A DNA stretch of 64,000 nt from Heloderma charlesbogerti (taxonomy: Eukaryota > Chordata > Lepidosauria > Squamata > Helodermatidae). Shown here one piece after another: positions 12,309-24,684 of this stretch. The translations under genes were made by a program, and so were the position numbers. A model generated the notes under the pieces. It was not told the DNA's origin. It ran no database searches and was given only the letters and a program-made list of their open reading frames with translations. Numbering within the stretch: the stretch's first letter is position 1; each line of letters starts with the position of its first letter. The stretch is from assembly GCA_026122225.1 (NCBI GenBank), contig JANEZZ010000399.1:1808001-1872000 (forward strand). The letters run 5' to 3'.

Positions 12309-12999
12309 CAAGGATCAGGCCTGCTTCCCACCATGCAGAGGATATTAATGTTGGGCTGGAGAATACCAGCAATACACGACTCCCCAGCTGAATAAGTTAA
12401 CAGACTCCACTGAAAATCACTGGCATCTGAGGTAATATGAAAGACCTGCCTGGCTTGTTTGATCTGTGTTGACTCATTCATACAAGCAAGTCACCACTTG
12501 ATGCTGCCAGCAATCATCTAGTGAGGAATATGCAAGTGTGAACCAGCCCTGTGTGGAAATCATGGTCAATGAGTCCAGCATGTGTACACGACATGGTTGT
12601 ACACACATGGGGATGCTGTAGGTAACCACAACTGCTCCCTGCATGTCAAATTCCTGCAACTACACATGGCAAGTTAGACTAACATTCGATATAATCCATT
12701 GGATAAAATTCACGGTCTGTTTAGGAAATAGTCATTTGTGAAGTAGCCCTTTCTTTGGAGTAAGTTATAGTGAAATCAATGGGATGTTGATTTACAGATA
12801 AATTTCTTCAGGTGTACAGATAAAGAAAAAGCTTAGGGAGCAACTGCAATCTGGTTGCCCAGCAGTTTTCTATGCAAGTCATTTTAAATGTATATCTCTA
12901 TTAAGAATAAATAATTGAGGAAGATATCTAGGACAGGTAAATAATGGAACATTTTAAAATACATGACTACCAATATCTATATAATCTTTAATTCCTAGG

Positions 13000-13098
13000 T
13001 TGTTGTGAGGATAAAATGTGTGTGGGGGGGCCATGTCTGCCACTTTGATCTCCTCGGAAGAAAGGCAGGATATAAATGTAATAATAAATAAAAATAAA
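13000..13098 (+). mobile_element. LINE 3' tail (L2-like)
   Basis: Reads TTGTTGTGAGGATAAAATG, then a GGAAGAAAGGCAGGATATAA segment, then an A/T-rich AATAAATAAAAAT end. This is the usual shape of L2-group 3' ends in reptiles. No ORF is attached, so it is a 5'-truncated stub. Confidence 0.6.
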
Positions 13099-14799
13099 AC
13101 ATCCATGGGCATTGTGTAGCTACCTTTAAATCATTTTGGCAGGATCCTATGTACTCTTACATTAGAGTAAGACCCATGTAATTCAGTAACTACAATCAAG
13201 CTGTTTATCTCCCATTGATTTCAGTAGTAGGGATCTGCAGTATGAAGGCACTCATCCTGCCCTACCTTACAGGGTTGTTATAAGGGTTAATGAACTGCAG
13301 ATTTACTCCCAAGTAAATGTCCACAGGATTGCATGTGAAGTGTTACGAATGCTGTAAAAGTGTTAGAGAACTGAACTGCAAAATAGTTAATTTAGGCACC
13401 TGCTTAACTTTTCCCACTGAAATAAATGGGATTTAAAGTGGATTCAATTTGGCTGCACCCTGGTCTGTGTTTGTTCAATGGATGGGAACCACCACCACCG
13501 TTTTTAGCAAGTTTTTAAACATGAATATTAAATTGAAACCATAAAAAGAGATGTGTAAAGATGCGATAGATGTTTCAGGGCAGGCATATATGGTGTGTGC
13601 AGTAAGAATCTTCACCTTTCAGATTAACAGAAGTGTGACTTGTTCTTAAAACGTGTTCTGTGGTTTCTAAAGCACACTTTGAAAAAAACCTGTTTTTATT
13701 TATTCATTTAAAGAAGTGGAGAATAATTTCAAGGCTGAGACCTTGCCTATCAAAAGCATGAAGGAGCTCAAGAAAGCGTGAATTTGCAAGGGTAAGGTTA
13801 TACAATTGTAAATCGTAAGGGCCCAAGGATGGCGTTATAAAACTGGAAGTCTATATTTGCACCTTTCTGTTTACAGTATAAGAATTAGAACCACCTCCAC
13901 CCCGTTGTCTTTGCCTGAAAAGTGTCAGCCTTAACAACTTAGTTGTGCCTGGATTGCATAGGCTATTCAACACCAACCTGGCAGCAAGCACCGTGGATCT
14001 CAGTAGGGCTCATTAACAAATATCCATAGCATCGGACTGCATGGCTGCAATCTCAAGTATCCTTGCTTGGAAGTAAATTCCGCAAGAAGACATCGAACTT
14101 ACCTACCTACGAGGAAAAAGAGACGAGGACTAGGTTTTAAGTCTCCTGCAGTTGGCGTGGAGATTTCTCGCTTAGTAGCACTGGTACTTTTTAATTTACA
14201 CAAACTTGACACAAATTAATTAACTGTGAGTGTAGAGGATAGGACTTCATGCAACTATTTGTCTTTCAGGGGCTCCTTATCTTCTGTTCCTGAACACTTC
14301 TTCGAGGGAGTTGATTCACTTCTATCCTGCACTGAAGCTACGGGTTGAGAACCGAAGAAAGAGGAGTTTAAGACGTTTCAAAGCTTCGTGCTTGTGGTCG
14401 CATTACTTCCCGGTCCCCCAGGTCGTGGCTGGCTATGGCCATGATGGTACCCGGATCATAAATGCCATTTTCACATGCTCATGTGCACAGACTACTGGAC
14501 TAGGTCAACTCGAACTGCAAGTGGACGTGTTTAGGATTGAGGGTTTATACCGTGCAAAATCCACCATATAATGACATGGCTTCCATTGGCTTTAAAAATG
14601 GTGAAGACGCCGGGTCTTTAAAAAAAGAATCGTGCCCCCCCCCCTTCCGCAGAACGCAAAGCAGCCATTCTCCCAAGTAGCATAAGTGATATTTGAAAAT
14701 TCTCCGTGTGTCAAGTAGGGGACTTATGGTGTTGAAATCAATAAGACTGTTTAAAATTCAAAGACCTGCAAATCGTTCTGTTTGTCCTTTGATAGGGCC

Positions 14800-14885
14800 T
14801 CTGCTGATTAAAATGCGACCAAGAAAGCTTAATTGCCGCACTAATTAAGAAGTCTTTAATTTCTTTCCTGGAATATTGTTTGAAG
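14800..14885. promoter_or_regulatory. Candidate conserved non-coding element
   Basis: An AT-rich single-copy patch has several homeodomain-like cores (CTGATTAAAA, CTTAATTGCC, CACTAATTAAG, CTTTAATTTC) within 80 bp. It is about 6 kb upstream of DACH1. The call is based on motif density only; conservation was not tested. Confidence 0.25.
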
Positions 14886-15555
14886 CAGGATTTTTTCTTC
14901 TGCATCTCACAGCTTGTTCAGGGCACAGCCTCCCTCCACCCCACCCCCAGCTCTCTCAATTCTCCCCCCTCCCTTCCACTCCCTCTGACCCTTTCGATGA
15001 ATACAGAACGAACACTGGAAACAGTAAGATGAATAGATAGTTATCATAATTTATTACTTTCAAAAACACCTGCTCCAGAGTTCACTGCTTTATTAAGCTC
15101 AGGGCAGCGGAGTAGCGTGTAAGATGCGGTTTAGACGCTGTGCTGGGGGTGTCGCATGTTAAGTGTACCTGAGTGACAGGAGATAAAGGTGGCACAACCC
15201 CCCCCCCCTTCTTTCTTTCCTCCTCTGTCGTTTCCGGCAAATAAATACTTAAACTCATCAGGCAGGCATACAAATACTTGTCTTTCGGAAAATAGGAAGG
15301 ACGGAGGGGAGGGAGAAGGAAGCAAGGGGTGGAATAGGGAAACGAGTTGGATCGTATGTGTGGGGACGGATCCCGATATTAATCTCATTACCATATACGT
15401 TCTCCTCATGTTTATTTCGACTTCTTCCCCCTTTCCTGAGATGTATGATGACCCCATTATACTTCGCCTCGTTCCTCCTGTCTATTGACCGATCTTTATC
15501 CAGCGATTTCTCAAAGGGGGTGTGTGACTCACGAAGCTTCCTCTGTGATCAATAG

Positions 15556-15557
<2 letters not shown>

Positions 15558-15599
<42 letters not shown>

Positions 15600-15614
15600 T
15601 CTCTCTCTCTCTCT
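15558..15614. repeat. (TA)n followed by (CT)n microsatellite
   Basis: About 19 TA units run directly into nine CT units. Short peptides predicted across it (IYIYIY) are artefacts of the repeat. Confidence 0.97.
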
Positions 15615-16967
15615 GTACATTAAAAAATAAGAGGGAGGAGGGGGGGAAAGGGCAGGAATTCCAAGGCAAGCAGTAATTGACTCCAGAGTAGCCCTAATGA
15701 GGTAAACGTGACAGCCGGCGGTTCGGATGAGGGTCATCACCCAAAGAGATAGAAGGTTGGCAAACAATTTCTGGATCGTCCCATTTCTGCATCACTTTTC
15801 TTAGCATGAAGATGATATAGGAAAGAGACGCGCTTTCCTTTCCCCGTAAAACATAAGCTATACTAGTGCTTGCATTGGGCTGGATCGCATCCCAAAGGAA
15901 AAGCGGGTGTGTGTGTGTGTTATTAAACCGTCTACCTGGATCCTTTATGGATTGTGAATAAAGTGCAGTTTTAACAAGAAGTCTGCTTTCGTATGTGTTT
16001 GTTTTTACGCATCTAATACTTTGAATTGTATCCGGAAACCCTACATAAGAAGGTAGCTGCAATGCTCCTGAGTTTCGAACTTCTAACGTCGAGGTGAAAT
16101 AAGCCCCGCCCTTGCCTTAAATAAATACGCGGGGGCTTCCTGTCAGTGAGAGGACAACTAGATAACATGTTTAATACAAATACAAAGGGCTGGTTGCCAT
16201 TCAAAGCACGACGGCTCTCTAATTATGTTTATTCTAATTGAAAGCAAAAAGGGTTGGTTTTGCGAGGGGGGAGGGGGAAAGAGGGCAGGGGAAGAATCTG
16301 AAATGGCTTTCAGTCTTGTTTGGATTTATTTCTAGTAAGGCAAGTGGACCCAGTGTGGATCACAACCGTTTCAATCAATCAGCCAACCAATGGAGAGAGA
16401 AAAAATGTTGGGCAGGAAAACACAGATGAAATGGAGACCGGACTTTGCTACGCACAATGCCCCGGGGTAAAGGAGAGAGAGACCCTAACACTGGCGTTTC
16501 TAGTCCAGACATAACGCAAATCAATTGAAACACACTCCAATAGCCAGACTGCCAGATTGTTATGACTGCTAATTCAGTCAATCAAACAGTGCATTAGCAC
16601 ACCCGCCACAAACAGGCTGGACAAAAACAGCTCACACTTTGGAACAAACGGCGTTATAGATCATTTCAAACACACACACGCCGGAGGGCCCAAGGCAAAC
16701 GTAATGGCTTCACCCAAACAAAAAGTGGCCGTGGTTGAACAAGCTGCCAAAGGCGCAGCGCGATCCTAAACACCACGTTCAATCAAGAGTGAGTCGAATG
16801 CGTGCTTAGGATCGCAGACTAGACATGGTTTGGACTGGGGCGAGGTGGCGGAAAAGTGCAGGAAGTTCCGCGAAGAGGATGTGCAAGATGAACTGGATGT
16901 CATGGAATGGGGTCCTGTCGTTTCAGCGCGTTTTGTAGGCGTGCATTAAGACTCGACCCACCTTTGG

Positions 16968-17073
16968 GCTGCAGTCCTAACTGCAGTCCTCTGCAATCCT
17001 TACCAGGGAGTAAAGTCCTTTGAATTCAGTTGGGCTTACTTGCGAGTAAATGTACGTAGTAGCGAGTTGCGCG
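16968..17073. mobile_element. Squamate palindromic short repeat with a duplicated left end
   Basis: GCTGCAGTCCTAACTGCAG is followed by CTGCAATCCTTACCAGG, so the left terminal motif is present twice. The arms AGGGAGTAAAGTCC and GTTGGGCTTACTTGCGAG then follow. Confidence 0.65.
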
Positions 17074-18330
17074 TAGGCTTCGCTGGACAGTAAATCCGCA
17101 CGCATCCGCGGAACCTGACTTAAGTCTGTGCAGACTTTCAGAGGCCATACAAACAAGCAAATTACTCCAGAAGGAGCTTTCTCACCAGGTCACCTTACCT
17201 AGCCGGTATCATCCCACCCAGACGTCAGGAGAATTTCACCACACAGTGCCAATGTGTCGGAAATGGTCCGAGGGGCAGAACAAGATCTCTTGGATTTCTC
17301 CTAAACTTTCAACTTTCCAACACGCCCCCTTGTCTAGTTCCCCTAAACCTGTTTCTCTTTTGGGGACTCTGCCCCACCCAGCTCCCTCTTATATTCCATT
17401 CTTTTCACCAGAAGTTCTTTCTGAGCGATTTGTCCCAGTTCTCTTTCTACGAGCAAGAAGTAGCCCAGCAGTATTGATCTGGTGGAGAACCTACGATCCA
17501 CGTCGCTGACTTTTGACAGCTGCCCACTAAAGAGCTACTTCCCCCTCCCTTTGGCCCTCCCCAGGGAAAAACCCGGAAAGAGCTGCGATGATCGCCTGGG
17601 GTGGGGTGGGGAGCGCGCTTTCGTCTCTCCAGCGCGCACGAGCGCACCGATGGTGCCAATGGATGCAAATCGCAGATGACCAGAGGCTCATTAAGCTTCT
17701 CCTGACACCGCTTATTTACAACCGACGCGGGGAGGGAATCTCAAGGACTTTCGACCCTACAACATTTGGCTGGTTTTATTATTTCAGATGGACGAGGGGA
17801 AGAATATTGTGGCAGAGATGCACTGCCTGCATCGCGTGGTGTCTCCTCCGGGGTGGTCACTTTGGGCTTTAGCCAGTATCAAAGATGCCAAATTGGGACG
17901 GCCCAGTCCCGATCTGGCCCGGTTCGGAATGGGCGGTCGTGTAAGGAAGAGATGAGACTGGATGGCATGACGGGGAACAGGGGTGGGGGCTGTGTTGCTG
18001 GCTCTTCATTGCGCTTACCAATTGGAGGCTCAGAAGTTGCAGCGGCAAAACTGCAAGGCAATCCCGACTGACACGTGATCCATCCTATAAAACGGGCGGT
18101 GTACCCTTGTCGGCCTTTACGTGCCCGCCCCTAAGCAACCTCCGGCTACCGAAGCGCAAAGTAAAGTCTGAAATCTTGATCACGCCTGATGCGGAATGAA
18201 GCTCCGTTTATCGCCGTTGGATTGATACCCAAATACCTCTGTTTCCAACTAGACAGAAAGTTGCTTAAGTCTTCCCCATTGGAAAGGCAGAGAAACGCTA
18301 ACCTTTTTCTTCGACTTCTTGGATCACTTC

Positions 18331-18354
18331 CCCCCCCCCACACACACACACACT
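18331..18354. repeat. C-run plus (CA)n
   Basis: A run of nine C followed by about seven CA units. It is surrounded by non-coding flank. Confidence 0.9.
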
Positions 18355-19225
18355 TTATAAAGGACGTCCTATGTCTCCTCTGTATAGGTTCAGATGCTTG
18401 AAACAGCACACAACATTATATCCTTTTTAATCCATACTTACTACCACTTTCCCGCGGATAAGAGTAAGTGCTACACGCAGAAGAGAAACGCACCTTTTCA
18501 CGCAATCGGGACGGATAAAAGAAGCATGCTTCGGAATAACTAATCCGTGTTGATTGATCTTGGTGATATTTAACTTCAGGGGGAGTCTGAGTAATATGTT
18601 TGAAAATAGCGGGTCAAATTGGGTGCCTTCATCTTCATGAATTAAATGCCTTCATCTTGGGTATAAAGTTAGTGGTACTTTGTGCTCCAACTGCACTTTC
18701 CCCTAAATATATATTTTAGATGGAAGTTAGTTAAGTTTCATTTACTTTGGTGGAATTGACTTCCAAGAAAGTGTGTTTAGAATCACAACCAAATCTCCTC
18801 CTCCTCCTTTGTTCTCAAACATTTCTTGTCCTGTCTAATGATGAGACTCCCTCCCCTCCCCCGTAATGAGACTCAAAGTGTTTTAGGAAATAAAACCCCT
18901 AAATCTACCTACCAACTTTGCAAATCTACCCACCAGGAAGGCCCCCTCGAAAAATGACACGACAGTTTGCAGTGGCATCTTAATCTAGGGGGAGAAACGT
19001 GCGATTTAACTAAAACAGAGGTGGCAAAGATTTCTGCCAGTGGAGAATGGCTGACAGTCAAGCATCTGAAACTGCTTCTAAGCTAATTGTTTCCCTTCTG
19101 AAACGCACACTGGGAAGGCTTTTTCAACAGTGCTTGTGAAATGCCGCTATTGCCACATGATAAACGGGGTTTTGTTTTCCCCTAATACTCAACATTAACT
19201 CGACCATTTATTTTATCAAACGCTC

Positions 19226-19249
19226 CCCACCACCACCACCACCACCACC
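19226..19249. repeat. (CCA)n trinucleotide repeat
   Basis: Eight CAC/CCA units in non-coding sequence, with no ORF context. Confidence 0.9.
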
Positions 19250-20190
19250 TTTTTCTTGTTCTTAAAAGCTTGTTGGGGATGTGTTGAGGCCAGAGCAGGG
19301 ATCTATTCTAAGACATTTATATAAACCTTTTTAAAGAGAGAGAGAAGAAAAAAGAGGAGAGTGGGTAAAGAGGAAGCAAGGTATTGTAATGGAAGTGCTG
19401 ACACCATCTTAACCATAACGTTGTAAACGGCCATGCTATAATATCCATTAAGCAGAAAGAAAAATAAGATGGTTGATCAATAATTTATACCCAGAGTACC
19501 AACTGCAGACATAATAACTGTAATGTTTGCAAAGCAATCTCTCGCTCTCCGGGCTTTAACAGTAAACTCAAACTAGCCACGCTGTTAATTTCCAAACCCT
19601 CTTCCCTCCCCAGCGAGCCCCCATTTCCAGACGAGAATACAAACAAATTACTTAAAATTATATTTTGCTCCTCATTTAGCATGCCCCACATGGGACTTGG
19701 GAGCAAAAAATTAATTATGATGTAACTCGGCGTGGTTGCAGGGGGAGGGGGAAAGATGCCGGAGTAGTGCATTGTAGGGAAATATGACGGTGACGATGAT
19801 AGAAGAAGACCCGAGTGTCTAACAGCCTTCAGCCACGGGGGACCGTTTTTCCCCCTGGAGGGGTTGGGTGGGGGCGGAAATCAAATGTTAACTGGCCGAG
19901 CTTTGGGTCATCTCGATTCTTTGCAGTTATTCACACATGAAAATAGAGTGACACGGCTTAACTTCAAAGCAAGTCACCGGACTGTGTTGGTTTTGTGTTT
20001 GTGTGTGTGTTTTAAAAGAGCCACTGCTGAAACACAATACCCCAATGGGACGATAAGAATCTGTAAAACAATGCCCTCGCGGTTGAAAGAGAGACACGTC
20101 TGGGGCTGGAGCAATGGCTACTTTTGTTGCAGGCGGCGGGAGAGGGGGTGGGGGGGGGAATGTGTGGGCATGTGTAACCACCTGTGGAGT

Positions 20191-20280
20191 AGCGCGATCC
20201 TAACCTCGTTTCCTCGGAAAGAAGTCCTATTGAGTTCAATGGACTTCCTCTCTAGTAAGCGTGTTCAGTGTTGCAGCCTT
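20191..20280. mobile_element. Squamate palindromic short repeat, full copy
   Basis: AGCGCGATCCTAAC, GGAAAGAAGTCCTATTGAG, CAATGGACTTCCTCTC and TGTTGCAGCC lie in order. It is only 25 bp from a second copy in the same orientation of arms. Confidence 0.8.
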
Positions 20281-20305
20281 GTGATCTAAGGACTAAGACG
20301 CTAAA

Positions 20306-20390
20306 GGCTGCCATCCTATGAAAACTTACTAGGGAGTGAGTCCCGTTGAAGTCGGTGGGAGTTACTACCGAGAAAACGGTATAGGGTCAA
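20306..20390. mobile_element. Squamate palindromic short repeat, full copy
   Basis: GGCTGCCATCCTATGAAAAC, AGGGAGTGAGTCCCGTTGAA, GGTGGGAGTTACTACCGAG and GGTATAGGGTC match the family. It is adjacent to the copy at 20191. Confidence 0.8.
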
Positions 20391-20830
20391 TTTAAGTGCG
20401 CGTTTGTTGTTGTCCAGGAAAGCCATTTCCGCCCACGATCACGCAGACAACCTGAGGACGCAATCCTGGAGATGTTTAGACAGAAAAAAAGAGACCTACA
20501 GCTCCCAGCATTCCGCAGCCAGCCACGCTGGACTTTGTAGAACCCTTTTCTGTCTGAACATGGATAGGATTGCGCCCTAAAGGTATTTACTTGAGGTACG
20601 TTCGCTTTCGATCTGTAAGCTTGCGTCCAAGAAATGCACTGAAGACCCGAGGGGCCAGATCTCAATGCGAATTCCCTTTCACTTAGAAAGAATGCCCATA
20701 GGCCTACTTGGAGTTTGCTGTCAAGTAAGAATACTGAGAATCTGCGTGCTGCTGGAGGACTATCTTTACTTTCACTTGTACATTGCGCCCTCCACCAAGC
20801 ACAGGTGAGCCCAAGTTTATCTGAAGTTGG

Positions 20831-20886
20831 AAGCGAGTTCAACGGGGTTAACTCCCAGACAGGTAAGTGTGCATAGGATTGCAGAC
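20831..20886. mobile_element. Squamate palindromic short repeat, right half
   Basis: GAGTTCAACGGGGTTAACTC, CAGGTAAGTGTGCATAGG and ATTGCAGAC give the right arm and end. The left arm is missing or degraded. A further half lies at about 20557-20580. Confidence 0.65.
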
Positions 20887-20946
20887 TTCGCTGGAAATAA
20901 ATTCCATTGAAAGCTAAAGGATTTACTGCCAAATTAAGGAACTTCT

Positions 20947-20959
20947 CCACTAGAGGGAG
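20947..20959 (+). promoter_or_regulatory. Weak CTCF-like motif
   Basis: CCACTAGAGGGAG matches the first two-thirds of the CTCF core but lacks the final GGCGC. It lies about 12 kb upstream of the DACH1 ATG. Confidence 0.2.
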
Positions 20960-21378
20960 AGGTGACCGGCTGATCAGTCATCCTTAGCTGGAGTAGATCC
21001 AATTGCTTACAAGTCACTAATTTGACTGCAGAAATAAATAATTTGAATATCAAAGTTTGGCTAGGATGTTTTCACACAAGACTCTGAGGCCTCAATTCCC
21101 CCCCCCCCTTGCCTCTGCATTTTATCTCAGAAGTAAGCCCCACTGTGTCCAATGGCGCGTTCTCCCTTCTAAGTGTATGTAGGGTCATTAAATTGCTCAT
21201 CCTCTTGAAATAAATTTCAAGATTTAAGCAACCGAAAGAACATTCTGTATAGCAAAACAGGGCTTGTTCCTGAGTTTATATTGGGCTGGGAGCTGAAGAG
21301 TGTCCTGGCTTTCTGATGAGCATGCCAAAAACATTTTTGCTGCTTTCAGTCATAGGTGTAGTCAGTTTAGATGTAGAT

Positions 21379-21518
21379 CAGGGGGTTAGGCAACTGGATT
21401 CCCCCTCCCGATGTTTGGGACTAGAACTCCCATAATCCCAGATCATTGGCCATGATGGCTAGGGCTGACAGGAATTGTAGTCTAAAACATCTGAAGGGCA
21501 CCAGGGTGCCTAACCCTG
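21379..21518. mobile_element. 140-bp foldback MITE (CAGGG ends)
   Basis: Starts CAGGGGGTTAGGCAAC and ends GGTGCCTAACCCTG. Inner arms GATGTTTGGGACTAGAACTC and AATTGTAGTCTAAAACATC are also complementary, so almost the whole element is an inverted repeat. The flanks GATGTAGA and GCTGTAGA (one base in from the left end) suggest an 8-bp target duplication with one mismatch, as in hAT elements. Confidence 0.8.
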
Positions 21519-21540
21519 GCTGTAGACATACACATTTACA

Positions 21541-21630
21541 GTACAATCCTAGGTATGCCTACTCAGAAGTAATCTTCATTCAGTTCAACGGAGTTTACCC
21601 CCAGATAAGTATGAACAGAATTGCAGTCTG
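21541..21630. mobile_element. Squamate palindromic short repeat, full copy
   Basis: GTACAATCCTAGGTATGCC, ACTCAGAAGTAATCTTCATT, CAACGGAGTTTACCCCCAG and GAATTGCAGTCTG appear in order. Confidence 0.8.
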
Positions 21631-22536
21631 AATATATGATGTGGTCCAAATTTTAAACAGAATTGCAACCTGAAAAAACCTTTGCACACACTACTTGTGT
21701 ACAAGTGTGAACAGTATTAACATGGGATTTTAAAAAATGGCCATTTTTGTTAAATCAGACATACACATTCCAGCCAGTGTTGCTATTACCTTGGAACTGC
21801 AGGGGCAGGGAATGATCTTCAGATGTGAGAACAAAAAGTGCAATTGAACCTCTGTCTTGTACTATTTGGGCTACATATGAATACTAATTAATGCAGGGCA
21901 GTAGGCAGAAGAGAAACTGAGTGTACATTCCAGCCAATGTAGGTTATACATAAACATTAAAGACTGATTTAAGCCCAATCTGATTTAAGATGCATGTGTG
22001 AAAACGCCCTTAATACCATGATTTGAAAATAATGGCTTTGGACCCTGTCTGGTTATAGCCCAACATTCAAGCCTTTAAATCCATTTGAACTCAATGGGAT
22101 TTGTGATCATGTAATTGGGCACTTGTTTGAAAGTTTCTTTCTACATGTCAAAGAATGTATTTTTCATCTGAAAAAGCAAGACCTGCCAGAATAAACGCTG
22201 CAAAGCAAACTTGAAATCATTCCTTGATGATGGGTTCAAAAACTTCAAAAGTTTTTGCAGCTTGTCTCTCTATAAAGCTGCTGACTGTTTTGTCTTACCC
22301 TTTTTACTCATTTCCTGAGCATTAAAAAAAAAAGCAATGGAATGCAATGACTTTGCTACCCTGCGCCTCAAATTGTAAAATGGCATATTATTCTTTGAGC
22401 AGTTGCACTTGGAAAGGAACCAGTAATTTATATGAGAAGTGTTTGATTGCTTGCTTATCCAGTGACCCATAACAAGTCAGCTCCTTCCAGAAATGGCAGA
22501 AAACAAAAGGCAGCTAAACAGCAGCTATATATATTG

Positions 22537-22626
22537 AGGCTGTGATCCTCAGGATGCCTCCTTGGAAGTAAGTGCTACTGAAATCGATGGTACTTATTCC
22601 TATGTAATTGTGTTAGGATCAAGGTT
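22537..22626. mobile_element. Squamate palindromic short repeat, full copy
   Basis: GAGGCTGTGATCCTCAGG, TTGGAAGTAAGTGCTACTG, CGATGGTACTTATTCC and TTAGGATCAAGG match both arms. It lies just left of the first R1 element. Confidence 0.8.
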
Positions 22627-23316
22627 CCAGACAGGCAGAAATAGTGAAAAGGAAAACACACAGTAGGGTCATGTGCTGTATTTCCTAAAAGAAATAAATG
22701 ACACATGGGAGAGAGCCAAGCGAGTGTTTAACTGTCCCCACTGAACTCAACAGGATCAGAAGCGTTGCTAGCTTCTTAAAAGATCCAGGGGACAGGCCCA
22801 TAACACAAATTTGTATATACGAGTCTAAGCGCACATCTAATATATGTGTGTGTGTGGTGTGCATATGCACTGTGCTTGCGTGTGTGTATAGACGACAGAC
22901 AGACAGACAGAGGAAGTGTGCACCGACCCCCCCCCCTTCAACTCAGATCCCAATTCAGCATTTTGGAAAACATCCCGCTTCTTCTCTGGCCAATTTGTAG
23001 TCAGATCACTTCAGCTCAGCACCAAACCTGAGTCAATGTTTGGAAAAATGAGTCTTTATGCTTCCTGGTGACTATCATGGGAAATTAGACAAAAAACTAA
23101 CTTTTTTCTCTTGGTCAGAACTGGATGACAATTTCAGGCACAGTAGCCCCCTAGAAGGGGATTACACCTGCCCAATGTCAGAAAAATAGGTACAGGGTTT
23201 ATATTTTGATTTTCTTTTAAAGGGAACTGCCAATAACATTTTAATTCCTTGGAAGAATTGGATACAAATTTCAGGATTCATTGCCCCATCAGAGGAGATC
23301 CTGTCTGCCAAATTTC

Positions 23317-24307
23317 TAGGGGTGCACGAAAGTCCCTTACCTTTCCTCGAAGCTTTTCGCGGTGGGAGGAAGGCGCTTCGCTGCTCCCCCCGCGAAGTTC
23401 AGGCCGGGGGGGGAGGCGTCCCGCCTCGCCCAGCCGAAATTCAGGCCGGGGGGGAGACTTCCCGCCTCGCCCGGCCGAAATTCAGGCCAGGGAGGAGGCG
23501 CCTCGCCTTGCCCGGCCGCGAACTAAAAAGTAAAAAAATCAAACAAACACGCCCCCGTGATAGGCTACGTGACGATTAACGTAGCCTATCACGGCTAGAT
23601 TTGCAAAGTCAGCCGTGATAGGCTATGTAAATCATCACGTAGCCTATCACGGGTGACTTAAAAAAAAAAAAAAGTGCGTACGCAAATGGCGGCCCCCATA
23701 GGGAGCCGCCATTCGCGTTCCTTATTTGGTCGCTGTAGTCTACGTAAATCTTTTTATCTACGTATCTTTACGTAGACTACGGCGAAAATAAGGGCAACGC
23801 AAATAGCATTGCCCTTATTTTCGCCGTAGTCTACGTAATCTTTACATAGACTACAGCGACCAAATAAGGAACGGGAATGGCGGCTCCCTATGGGGGCCGC
23901 CATTATCCGTACTTGCTTTTTTTTTTTTTTTAAAGTCACCCGTGATAGGCTACGTGACGATTTACGTAGCCTATCGCGGCTGACTTTGCAAATCTAGCCG
24001 TGATAGGCTACGTTAATCGTCACGTAGCCTATCACGGGGGTGTTGTTGTTTTTTTCTTTTATTGGAATGGCAGCGGCGGCAGCCGGTCGAAAGACCGGCT
24101 GCCGCTCCCACCCCGGACGAAGACCCACCGAACCGCCGGCCGGAGCCGCCGCCGGGAGGGACATTCGCCAAAGGTAAGTCCCGTCCCGGGGGGGGGGCGC
24201 GGGGGGTGGGGGGTGCAGAGAAGTTCTCCCCAAAACTTGTTCGGGGGGCCGAACACGTTGGCGCTCGGCCCCCCGAAGTTTCGGGGACAAATTCTCCGCC
24301 AACCCTA
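23317..24307. mobile_element. Nested-hairpin foldback hAT element, copy 1 (991 bp)
   Basis: Left end TAGGGGTGCACGAAAGTCCC; right end CCGCCAACCCTA. Flanks CAAATTTC (23309-23316) and CAAATTTT (24308-24315) are an 8-bp target duplication with one mismatch. The uninterrupted site can be read in R1 copy C near 41250. From 23552 to 24040 the interior is one ~490-bp near-perfect palindrome centred near 23803. It contains smaller hairpins: GTGATAGGCTACG arms at 23555-23594, 23613-23652 and, mirrored, at about 23940-24040; GCAAATGGCGG-type arms at 23680-23716 and mirrored near 23876; and TAGTCTACGTAAA arms around the centre. Outside the palindrome are a 41-bp tandem triplet (23394-23517) and a GCGGCAGCCGGTC hairpin at 24073. 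There is no ORF. Confidence 0.85.
23394..23517 (+). repeat. Three ~41-bp tandem GC-rich units in foldback copy 1
   Basis: Units begin GAAGTTCAGGCC, GAAATTCAGGCC and GAAATTCAGGCC at 23394, 23436 and 23476, and each ends CCGCCTCGCCC(A/G)GCC or a close variant. They lie between the left end and the large palindrome. The translated peptide is an artefact of the repeat. Confidence 0.85.
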
Positions 24308-24684
24308 CAAATTTTAGAGTGATAGCCACAGGGTTTTTGTGCAAGGGTGGCCTTGGCATTCTGAGGTCTCCAAGAGGACATACCCATCTCCCTATGTTCC
24401 TTGTGGACCATTGTTCTGAAAATTACAGACAGCCTACAATTGTCCCTAAGTAAGAAACCTTTCAGAAGGATAGGTGCAGCAGTTCATATGGAGGGGGATT
24501 TCTCCAATTTGGGGGAGGGAGGGATTTGCTTTCCCGTCCCTTCACCCCTTCCCCAATAGTTTTGGGGTAAATTTGTATGAAAATGCACAGGTCATTAGAG
24601 GTGTCCCCCAGGCAAGAAACCTGCAAAGTTTCTGAAGGATATACATGCATTCTAATTTAGAATTACTAGAATTTATTTACATTT

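Larger units (their letters stand above)
13099..16967. other. Single-copy upstream flank, no gene
   Basis: No supported coding region. It contains half copies of the palindromic repeat (about 13140-13240, 13284-13340, 14040-14085) and the simple repeats listed separately. A homeodomain-type TAATTA-rich patch lies at 14805-14885. Short polypyrimidine runs occur at 14934-14990. The ORFs here are short and show no family resemblance. Confidence 0.5.
17080..20190. other. Single-copy upstream flank, no gene
   Basis: No convincing gene. GC and CpG content are moderately raised at about 17.4-18.2 kb, which may mark a secondary CpG-rich regulatory patch. A half copy of the palindromic repeat lies at about 18720-18790. 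The predicted peptides are short and Pro/Ser-rich, without domain resemblance. Confidence 0.45.

Noticed and set aside
20387..20950. 187-codon minus-strand ORF
   Set aside because: Overlaps half copies of the palindromic repeat, with no recognisable domain; probably chance.
23552..24040. Regularly spaced palindromes that could be taken for a CRISPR array
   Set aside because: Repeats are inverted and nested, spacers are not unique, and the context is a vertebrate transposon.
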